Positions 56,301 to 64,000 of a DNA stretch of 64,000 nucleotides are shown piece by piece. This DNA comes from Trichoderma breve (lineage: Eukaryota > Ascomycota > Sordariomycetes > Hypocreales > Hypocreaceae): the NCBI RefSeq assembly GCF_028502605.1, contig NW_026611593.1, forward strand, positions 2,294,001 to 2,358,000. Reading direction: 5' to 3'. Below the pieces are notes generated by a model. That model did no database searches. It was not told the origin of the DNA and worked only from the letters and a program-made list of their open reading frames with translations. The translations under genes and the position numbers were made by a program. Numbering within the stretch: position 1 is the first letter of the stretch; each line of letters starts with the position of its first letter.

Positions 56301-59166
56301 TTGCGATAGAACTGCTGGAGAAGGGAGCTGATATCAACCTACGGGGTGGATTCTTCGGCAATGCACTACAAGCGGCTATATCCAAAGGCAGCGAAGAGGC
56401 CATAACAATATTGATCGAGAAAGGTGCTGATGTTAATGCTCAGGGTGGAATATTCGGGAACGCCTTGCAGGCAGCTGCGGTCAGGGAGGATATTGAGATT
56501 GTGAGGTTGTTGCTCAAGAAGAGAGCCGATATCAATGCCCAGGGTGGCATCTTCGGGAACGCCTTACAAGCAGCCGTAGCCAAGGGAAATGACGAAATAG
56601 TGGCCTTACTTCTCGAGAAAGGAGCCGACATCGATGCTCAAGGTGGCATCTTCGGCAACGCATTGCAAGCAGCTTTAGCGGCGAGACGGGAGAGTCTAGC
56701 CCTGACGCTTTTCAAAAATGGAGCTGAGTTCAAGGCCTCAGGCGGTATCTTCGATGTGGTGCTGCTTATAGCTGCCGCTTATACCCAAGGAGATATTGTG
56801 AAGTCTCTTCTCGAGAAAGGAAGCATCAAACCAACGCTCTCGTCAGATATGACGGATATCGACCTTGAATGTGGACCAGCTCTCCTGTGGGCAGTTAGGA
56901 ATGGACATGAAAATTTAGTAAAATGGTTACTAAGAAGGGGAGCAGATGTCAACGCAAAGTCTGAGCTTGGAAAGATAACGCCATCGATAATACGAATCAA
57001 AGCGCAAAGAGGCGCGTCCGTTCATTTTGACAGTGGAAAGACAGCACTGCTCTGTGCTGCCAGCCAAGGGCATGAATCGATGGTGAGATTGCTCCTCGAA
57101 AATGGAGCAGATGTTATGGCGAGTGATAACGCTAGACGAACAGCGCTATGCCTGGCGGCCAGCAACGGACACGAAGCGGTAGTGAGATTGCTATTGGAAA
57201 ACGGAGCTGACATTACGGCAAAAGATAATGCTGGACGAACTGCATTGTGTCTGGCGGCAGCCCAAGGGCAGACTAAAGTGGTACAGCTGCTGTTAGCAAA
57301 CGACCCAAACGCAAACTCGCAAGCTATGTTTGAAGTGACGGAGATCTGGAACCAACCCTTCCAGAGCCTGAGCATACACAGTATATCAGTCCATTTTGCG
57401 ACCCGTGGTGCATGGGCAAAGATACAGATCAAAAGTCTTGTCATGAATGGTGGCTCGCTCTATTTAGCAGTAACCGGAGCATCTGCTAGGTTAGAGATCG
57501 GGAACCTCATCATGAACGGCGGTTCGCTCTTTGCAAAGGTAGTTGGCGGTGACGCCAAGTGTACAATTGAGACTCTGCAGATGAATGGCGGTATGCTGCA
57601 TATGGAAAGCTCTGGTGGAGGTGCCAAGTCTAAGCTTGAGAAGCTTGAGATGCGTGGTGGTTCACTCTACTTAAACGCAGATGGCGGAGGTGCTGGCGTG
57701 AAGATTGGGATTCTAAAGTTATCCGGTGGTGAGTTCAGCTTAAATGCAGATGGCGGTGGCGCTGAAGTGAAAATTGAGAGGCTTGAGACAAGCGATGGCT
57801 CATCAACACCGGCTGAAATGGAGATGGTTCAAATGTCTAATGGAAAAGGCCAAGAAGTCCTCCGGGGACTATACGGGGAGCTTCTAAATGGGCGGAAGAT
57901 GATACATGAAAAAGCCAGCACTGGGGCCGCGAGCAAAGTGCCGGAGGGTACACGTCTGAGCATAGGGGGAGGACCGACACCACTTCATATGGCGGCCGAG
58001 AATGGTCACGCTGAAACCGTAGGGCTGCTTCTTGCGAATGGCGCTGATTCCAACGCAAGATGGGGTAAATTGTCTCCCCTTCAATTAGCTGGCAACAACC
58101 TCCATAACCCCGTCACACAGCTATTAGTGAGGGGCGGAGCGCGTGTGGGAGAAGATGATGATAGCGACGAATGGACGAGGAGATTCCGAAGAGGGCCTTT
58201 CTTGCCGTCACGCGAAGGACGGTCTCCGTCCAGTTCATCAACGTCCAGTTCATCCGTGACGAGAAGATCACCACGACGACGGCGTTTCCTGCCGTCACGA
58301 GAAGAACGTTCAGTGTCCAGTTCATCAAAGTCCAGTTCATTCATGACAAGAAGATCACCCCCACGACGGCGTCTCTTACCGCCACGTGAAGAACGGTCAG
58401 TGTCCAGCTTGATCACGAGGAGAAGATTAGCAAGGCAGCGTTTCTTGCGGTCACGCGCAGAACGGTCAGCGTCCAGTTCATCCATGACAAGAGCCATTGG
58501 TGAGTTGTTTCTTATAGTATGCGAGTCTGGCTGCGTCCAACACCACCTCTGAATGAAAAGAAGCCCTCCAAAGAAAAAAATTGCATCGTGGAAAAACATC
58601 TAACAGTTGGCGAAGAATTAGGAGGAGAGTTCGGTGAAGAAATCAACCAGGAATCCGTTCAGGAATCCGACCAAGAGTCTGATGTAGAGCTTGATCAAGA
58701 ATCAAGGGAAGAATCAGAGGAAGAATCCGACCAACAGTCTGACCAAGTTTCTGATCAAGTTTCTGATCAAGAGCCCGATCAAGAAGAGTCTGACAAACAG
58801 TCCGACAAAAATTCTGATAAAGAATCTGACGAGCTACTTGGTAAACCATTGAGCAAGCCATTTAGTGAGCAATTCGATGAACAGTTTGACGAGCAATTCA
58901 ACGAGCAACTTGACCAGCAACTTGACCAGCAACCCGATGTGCAACCTGATATGCAATCCGATATGCAATCTGATGCACAAACCGATGCACAACTTAACGA
59001 GCAGCTTGATGAGCAACCAGACGAAGATCCTCATGAAGAGCTTGACCCAAGATCTAACGAGCAACTCAGTGAGCAATCTGGCGAAGAGGTTACAGAACAG
59101 CGCTTAGAGAAGAGCAAAAGTGCAAAGAGGTCCTGTCTTGGCTTTGAGAAGTGCTTGTTAATGTAG
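53333..59166 (+). CDS. NLR-type protein: PNP_UDP domain, NACHT, ankyrin repeats, 23-residue repeats, charged repeat tail, CaaX end
   Basis: Four exons, 53333-54293, 54620-54670, 54723-58499 and 58607-59166, encode about 1782 residues. Domains in order: nucleoside phosphorylase-like (1-318; IGWICALPVEAECALYMLD, CFEMEAAGLMTIMPVAVIRG, VSDYADSHKNDGWHYYAA); a linker KEDCLHSLVFQDMLLRRQN supplied by a 51-bp exon; NACHT with P-loop GNPGAGKST (392-400) and Walker B LLFIIDALDE (about 495-504); helical region with MRPLKPEELYFAVRYG and QFIHQSVEDFLV; ankyrin repeats (about 816-1210), the first ones of the GGIFGNALQAA type; six 23-residue repeats (1220-1357); two more ankyrin-like units (1421-1480); Arg/Ser-rich repeats (1484-1596); an acidic Gln/Asp tetrapeptide tail; and KCLLM at the C terminus. 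If the last intron (58500-58606) is not spliced, the protein ends at 58552 without tail and CaaX. Likely a cytosolic non-self sensor (inference). Confidence 0.88.
57368..57781 (+). repeat. six 69-bp units encoding 23-residue Gly/hydrophobic repeats
   Basis: Units start at 57368, 57437, 57506, 57575, 57644 and 57713, with no gaps. The protein pattern is L-x-M-N-G-G-S-L-x-L-x-A-x-G-G-G-A-x-x-K-I-E-x. The regular alternation of hydrophobic residues with a GG turn suggests stacked beta strands (a solenoid). They interrupt the ankyrin region of the NLR. Confidence 0.88.
58196..58498 (+). repeat. four degenerate Arg/Ser-rich repeat units
   Basis: Units at 58196-58282 and 58283-58369 (29 codons each), 58370-58438 (23 codons) and 58439-58498 (20 codons). 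The shared core is FLPSREERSVSSSS, followed in the first two by MTRRSP. The product is strongly basic and Ser-rich, resembling RS-type low-complexity sequence. Confidence 0.8.
58651..59031 (+). repeat. acidic tetrapeptide (12-bp) repeats in the NLR tail
   Basis: A first part is built of S-D-Q-x and related units (ESDQ, SDQV, SDQV, SDKN), a second of E-Q-x-D units (EQFD, EQFD, EQFN, EQLD, QQLD, MQSD, AQTD). The four-residue phase is kept through more than twenty units. Net charge is strongly negative, opposite to the preceding Arg/Ser block. Confidence 0.85.
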
Positions 59167-60357
59167 TATTTGTCTATAGAATTTCCTGATAGAGTAAACT
59201 CATGCCGAATCGCCTCCCACTATGGTTGAAGCACCAGTCTCACAAATAGAATCTTATCCCTTTGAGGACGCAAAAATGGCGAATAGGCAATAAAATGTGA
59301 CTAGACTAAGCCTAGACACGGTTGACGGATAGGGTTGCCTGCTTCGATTGCATAAAGCGGCATCTCCATGACTCCAAATATCTAGCGCATCTAGTTTACC
59401 CTATGATAATGGTTCTCTCTTTAACTCAATACCTTGTAGTCATAATGGCTAATATGAGGTACCTAAACATAGAATGGAGCAAAGACCAGTTTGCAAAGGA
59501 GTCACTAGGTCCTGAAATAACCGATTGAAGACGTCAATTGAAGGTATTCCCAGCGATTCTTTTGTAAGTAAGCATGTGTACCTGTAAATACTCAATTGGA
59601 AACCTCTGTTGCACCAATATCTCTATCATCTCTTCTTCCCCTTCGAAACTTCGCAACCCTTGCCACTGTAGAAATATGCTTAGTATGCTTTATAGTATTA
59701 TTACAGTTGGTCATAAATAATCCAGGGGAGGCCTTGCTCCCTAGCCATGCCGCCTTGTGAGCTAGCTATTTGCGGAAGTTGACAACTGCCTCTTTTATAT
59801 TACTCCTTAGCATAGCACATAAGGGTAATAGCTTTCAAATACAACTTCTAAATACAATAGCATAAGCGAACCCCATTTTCGATTATTACTACACCACATG
59901 CTGCAAAGAGAGTTTTTGTAATAGTGTGGAGAAAAACCTAGAGGTTATCATAGACTGTAAGTTCCACATGGGGAGTTAATATTAGTGATCAGCACGAAAC
60001 AAGCTTGAATTATAATTATTAACTTCATCAGTGAGGTTAACAGGCGATAGCATGAGCCTTACTCCTCAAGCACCTTCAATGAGATACTCCTGATTCAGAT
60101 TTACACCGCTGGTCCGAGCATTGGCATTTTGCAAACCACTTCCGCCCCTTTTTTGAGATCTCGCCGGCTTTAGCGCTGATTATGATGTACACCGCTGATC
60201 GGGGTGTTGGCATCTCGCAATCACTCTCGCTCCCTTCTAAGCTGTTTTCTGCGGAGATGGAAACTATAAACATTGATATAAGGTGCCTTGCATTCGCATT
60301 CAGGCAGATCAAGCAGTTTCAACTACAGCCAGGTATTCAAGGAGTTATCTATTTAAA
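59167..60357. other. intergenic region with an imperfect direct repeat in the carboxypeptidase promoter
   Basis: AT-rich flank of the NLR gene, no supported gene. Two imperfect copies of a segment of about 47 bp beginning TACACCGCTG, at about 60102-60148 and 60188-60234, lie 120-260 bp before the ATG at 60358; most differences are transitions. Confidence 0.5.
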
Positions 60358-62036
60358 ATGCACTTTCGAACGAGCCGGACCGTGGCGTGCTTGACGTTGA
60401 TAGCGGGAGCAAACTGTCTCAGCACTCCTCGATCCGTACCATCACAGCATGGCCTCAAGGGAAAGCGTTCGATTGAAGTACGAGATGGCGTTACGCATAC
60501 CGTGTTCGAACACCAAGCGACTGGAGCTAAGATTGACTATGTAACAAACTCTGGTGTCTGCGAGACAACTCCTGGTGTTAACCAGTACTCTGGTTATTTA
60601 TCTGTGGGCAGTATGTACTGTACTGAGCTGACTTGTGTTGAGATTGCATTGGTTAACGAATGATGCAGCAAACATGAGCATGTTCTTTTGGTTTTTTGAA
60701 TCGCGAAACAGCCCCGCCACAGCACCGCTGGCTTTGTGGTTGAATGGAGGACCGGGATGTTCATCCATGATTGGACTGTTTACGGTACGGAATTTAATTT
60801 ATCTCTTTGTATATTGCAAGACTGATGAGGGACACGACAGGAAAACGGCCCTTGCACTTTTAACAACGTCGAGGGAAACACGCCAGTGCTGAATCCACAC
60901 AGCTGGAATGAGTACGCCAACATGCTGTATGTTGATCAGCCTATTGGCACTGGATTCTCGTTCGGGAGCGAAACTGTCAACACGACCTTTGCTTCTGCTC
61001 CGCCTGTTTGGACCTTCTTGCAAGCCTTCTTCACAAACTTCCCACAGTACGAATCTCGTGACTTTGGTATCTTCACAGAGTCATACGGCGGACACTTTGG
61101 ACCTAGTAAGACTATATCCGTCATGATCGGGATGTTTTGACTAACCCAGCTAGGAATTTCTGAGTATATCCAGTCCCAAAACGCCGACATCGCTAGCGGC
61201 AAGATCCAGGGTCAAATGATCAACCTGGTTGCCCTGGGAATTAATAACGGATATTATGACTATGAGATAGCGGAAACGAATTTCCCTAGGTTCAGTACCA
61301 ACAATAGTTACTACCCATTGATCAGCAACAGCAATGCGCTGGAGTACATCTCGGAAATAGAATCCCAGTGTCTGCCTGGTGTATCAACATGTTCGCCCTT
61401 TGAAGATGGCCACTTCGACGACTGCGTAGCAGCATTTTCACCTTGCGTAGCGATCGATAACAAGTTTGGCCAGTTCTTTCTCTCCAACTACTCAACTCAT
61501 GATATCAGACAGCCCGCTCCTGGGAATTTTCCACCCGCGACCTACATCACGTACTTGCAAGATCCGGCAATTATGAAGAAAATTGGTGTGAATGTGACCT
61601 ACTCGGAATGTTCCAGCGACGTGGCGAACAATATTGACAACCTTGACGATGGTAATTCTCTCTTGCTACATCTCTATTCTGATATTCCATCTAACGTCGT
61701 TCAGGATTACGTTCGTACCTGCCCGCTCTTTCCAACGTCGTTCAATCTGGCGTGACTACAGTTATTTGGGCGGGAGATGCCGATGCTGTTTGCGATTGGT
61801 TCGGAGGATTTGCAGCTGCGAATGCCATCCAGTACCAGGATCAAACAGCCTTCAACCAAAAGGCGGTAGCCAGCTATACAGTAAACGGTGTTAAAGGAGG
61901 AGAGTTCAAATCCGTTGGTGCGTTGAGCTGGTTGAGGGTATATGGAGCTGGCCATGCAGCCCCGGCTTTTCAACCTGAGCTAGCGCTCCAGGTGTTTAAA
62001 CAAACCATGACGAAGACGGCTTTAAAATCGACTTGA
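60358..62036 (+). CDS. secreted serine carboxypeptidase (family S10)
   Basis: Removes C-terminal residues from peptides, active at acidic pH, outside the cell or in the vacuole. Five exons, 60358-60610, 60669-60784, 60841-61105, 61154-61651 and 61705-62036 (introns 48-58 bp), encode 487 residues. The signal peptide is [20 protein letters not shown]. Motifs in order: [34 protein letters not shown] (oxyanion/substrate binding), the nucleophile Ser204 in FTESYGGH, Asp402 in [13 protein letters not shown] and His461 in GAGHAAP, so the catalytic triad is complete. Pairs of cysteines ([18 protein letters not shown]) and several N-x-S/T sites fit a secreted glycoprotein. The reading frames of exons 4 and 5 overlap in an unspliced form ending at 61755, but only the spliced form contains Asp402 and His461. 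A secreted rather than vacuolar location is inferred. Confidence 0.9.
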
Positions 62037-62386
62037 GAGTATTTGGCATACAGATCATACCTAGTCATCTATACAGTATTCCCTGGAAAATTTAAACCGC
62101 AGTTTTCTTTTTTGCACTAATCGTGAGGGGCCCTTCGCCTGGATCTGTAACTAGATGTAGGTTCAATATCCCTAACGCAGCCCGGCCCGGTGGTAGGAAT
62201 TCGGCATTTGCCCTGGCCGGCAGCTAAATCCCCACGGTTCCTTTGCAATTAGATACACTTTTCGCGATCAATCCGGCCGTAATAAATTCCACTAACCATA
62301 TCTGTGGACCAAATCTCTCATAACGTCAAGGACCCTGTTAAGCTTATTAGCCGCCAAACTAGACAGTAGGCTGGGAATACATAGCC
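62037..62386. other. convergent 3' intergenic region
   Basis: 350 bp between the carboxypeptidase stop (plus) and the kinase-like stop (minus). No gene or repeat is seen. Confidence 0.5.
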
Positions 62387-63508
62387 TCACTGTGTGCGAA
62401 GTGTCTCGTTATCAACAAAAAGCGCTGATACATGGGTGTCAAACCTCCTAGCTTGATATCAGCTACGTATATCAGGAAGAAGGAAAAGAGTTTCTGAGTG
62501 TCTCACAGCCTATAGAGGTCTAGGCGGCCTTCAAAATCTTCTTCCGGCGGCGAAATCTGGGTGAATGTGCTGTAGGCAGCAACGTACTCATCCCCAAACC
62601 TATTGCAAGCCGGTCGCCACTGGCCAAACTCATCTATTCAAGTTATTTAGCATGGGTAACCGCAAGTGTTTCGTAGGGGGACGTACATTCGTTGTGCGCA
62701 AAGAAGCAGCACGCATCAAAGACAAGAGGCTGGTCGCCGTCGGCATCAATCCCTGCATTTGCGTACCAAAGGTCTCCATGAATAAGTGAGGGCTTCACTA
62801 CTCGACCGTCACTCTCGAGAGGCCTCAGGAGCCTCGGGATGACCTTTTCGAACAGAGCATGGGAGAGGACATCGAGCTCCTCACTAGGACCTTTCCTTTC
62901 AATCTCCAGGTCAAGCGCCTGTCTCATGGACTTGGCGAAGAATGCCTCCCAGCTATCTTCCCATGCCACAAACTGAGGTAGGTTTCCCGCGTAGGTGGTG
63001 ATGTGGAATCCGAACTTGCCAGTAGGCGATTCGCTTTTCTGGTGCAGTGCTGACAGAAAAGCGGCAAATTTGTAAGGGTCAGGCATATCGTCAGTCATTT
63101 CTCGAAACTCGCAGAGGAAGAAGTGGGTGTCTGCGATCGTCTCGTAGGTGCCGCAAGCGATGGGCCTTGGGACAAATTCAGGCAGGACGCTGTGCATCGC
63201 GCTCATTGAGTGAAATTCACCCTTGGTCATATTCATGCCTAGTTCTTTCGAAATGACCTTGACGAAGAAGGACTGCGGTGTACCATCGCGGAGCCGAACA
63301 TCGACGCGACCTGTCTGCGCCCAGAAGCTTACGCCGTGGCTCTCGGTGGATGTGACCTTGCATCCTTCCGGCAGTTCTTGGGAGGCAGTCAATATGAAGA
63401 CGATCTTGTGAGTTCGCCCAGGGCTTGTGGCTTACCCCTCAACAAGGCTGGGTCTATTTTGGTATTTCCCGCCCCGAATTCAAGGCCATCTGCGCCGTTG
63501 TAGTTCAT
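62387..63508 (-). CDS. fructosamine kinase / ketosamine-3-kinase-like protein
   Basis: The family phosphorylates the sugar of glycated amines or proteins so that the adduct falls off (deglycation); many fungal members are uncharacterised. Four exons on the minus strand, 63508-63436, 63376-62687, 62633-62507 and 62447-62387 (introns 59, 53 and 59 bp), give 316 residues. Key segments: LPEGCKVTS after IDPALLRE, a Lys in FFVKVI for nucleotide binding, the APH-like catalytic loop SLIHGDLWYAN, and the metal-binding LVFDACCFFAHNEYEFG, split by the second intron. The C-terminal RFGDEYVAAYSTF, PPEEDFEGRLDLYRLR and VSALFVDNE match the family end. The start at 63508 is the ATG whose exon joins correctly at Glu-Leu-Pro; it is the least certain part. 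No signal peptide, so cytosolic. Confidence 0.86.
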
Positions 63509-64000
63509 TTCCTGTGTCAAAGAATGTGCGGAATCTGTTCAGCGTCCTGCTGGTTGGAGATCATCCGGTTCTCGGAGACGCAGGGTTTATTTATAGGCGG
63601 CGTTTCTGGATGCCCCTACCATCATGGTGGCCAATTGCAGGCGAGTGATTCGAGTCTTACCGAAACCACCCAACAGACCACAAGACACGACCTCAAAGGA
63701 GAACGCCACGGAACGACGTATAAACGCCGATTCTCGCAGCTAACAGTACACAATACCCACTGCCGCGAATCTTTATCAATTCTAAGTTGCTATTTTATTT
63801 TGTCAGACGGTGGTGAGAAGCACACTAGGCGGTGTCAACCAATTGATGAGAGTTATCTAAGGAGAAAGAGCTTATTGAGAGATGCACCGAGGCTGCAGCT
63901 CGTTCTGCGACATCTTTATGTCTCTATGCCAATTTCATCTCTAGATAACAATAAGAGGGTCAAAATAAACTCGAGCTGAGTGACCATCCGGGCCGTCTGG
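63509..64000. other. promoter-side flank at the window end
   Basis: Upstream of the kinase-like gene. Frames on the plus strand here (for example 63425-63979) have no domain and overlap the kinase first exon, so they are probably chance. Nothing else is seen. Confidence 0.4.

Noticed and set aside
63425..63979. 184-codon plus-strand frame at the window end
   Set aside because: Overlaps the first exon of the kinase-like gene on the other strand and shows no domain.
1..64000. CRISPR arrays, rRNA or tRNA genes
   Set aside because: No spaced identical repeats, no rRNA-like segments, and no sequence with both an A box and a B box was found on reading; a covariance-model scan would be the decisive test for tRNAs.

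Overview
The window is nuclear DNA of a filamentous ascomycete. The genes carry many short introns (about 50-110 bp) with GTAAGT-like donors, CTAAC/CTGAC branch sites and CAG/TAG acceptors, and the products include a COP9 signalosome subunit, an Itc1-type chromatin remodelling subunit, a Gal4-type regulator, fungal NLR proteins and small secreted cysteine-rich proteins. Gene style and content fit a Sordariomycete, probably Hypocreales and perhaps Trichoderma. That placement is inference; no rRNA or other marker is present.

Region 1-26.2 kb is conserved 'core' sequence. It holds the 3' part of the splicing factor Prp18, CSN1 (COP9 signalosome), a Zn2Cys6 transcription factor preceded by about 5.9 kb without a recognisable gene, an aminopeptidase P, an ERGIC-53/Emp47-type cargo lectin divergent from the ALG8 glucosyltransferase (two early-secretory N-glycoprotein functions sharing one 705-bp promoter), and an ITC1-like WAC/DDT/WHIM protein whose first coding exon is only the ATG.

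Region 26.2-64 kb looks like an accessory island with low gene density, AT-rich patches, small repeats and lineage-variable families. In order it holds a broken SERAC1-like alpha/beta hydrolase (the type found at the N terminus of many fungal NLRs), a ZIP zinc transporter with a GC-AG intron, a small secreted 8-Cys protein, a two-repeat small ORF, a GPI-type surface protein, a carnosine N-methyltransferase-like (N2227) protein with a signal peptide, and a Kex2-site secreted cysteine-rich protein. Then comes a gene-poor 3.8 kb stretch, an unknown gene convergent with a 1417-residue PNP/NB-ARC/TPR NLR, a BAHD-type acyltransferase, a second NLR of about 1782 residues, a secreted serine carboxypeptidase and a fructosamine-kinase-like protein.

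The most unusual object is the second NLR (53333-59166). It has an N-terminal nucleoside phosphorylase-like domain, a NACHT domain and ankyrin repeats interrupted by six consecutive 23-residue Gly/hydrophobic repeats. These are followed by an Arg/Ser-rich repeat block, an acidic Gln/Asp tetrapeptide-repeat tail and a C-terminal CLLM sequence that reads as a CaaX prenylation box. Together with the head-to-head PNP/NB-ARC/TPR NLR 4.6 kb away and the broken hydrolase, this looks like a non-self recognition or immunity locus. That function is inferred from family knowledge, not shown by the sequence. Exon boundaries were placed by reading frame, splice consensus and remembered family patterns; no alignment was run.
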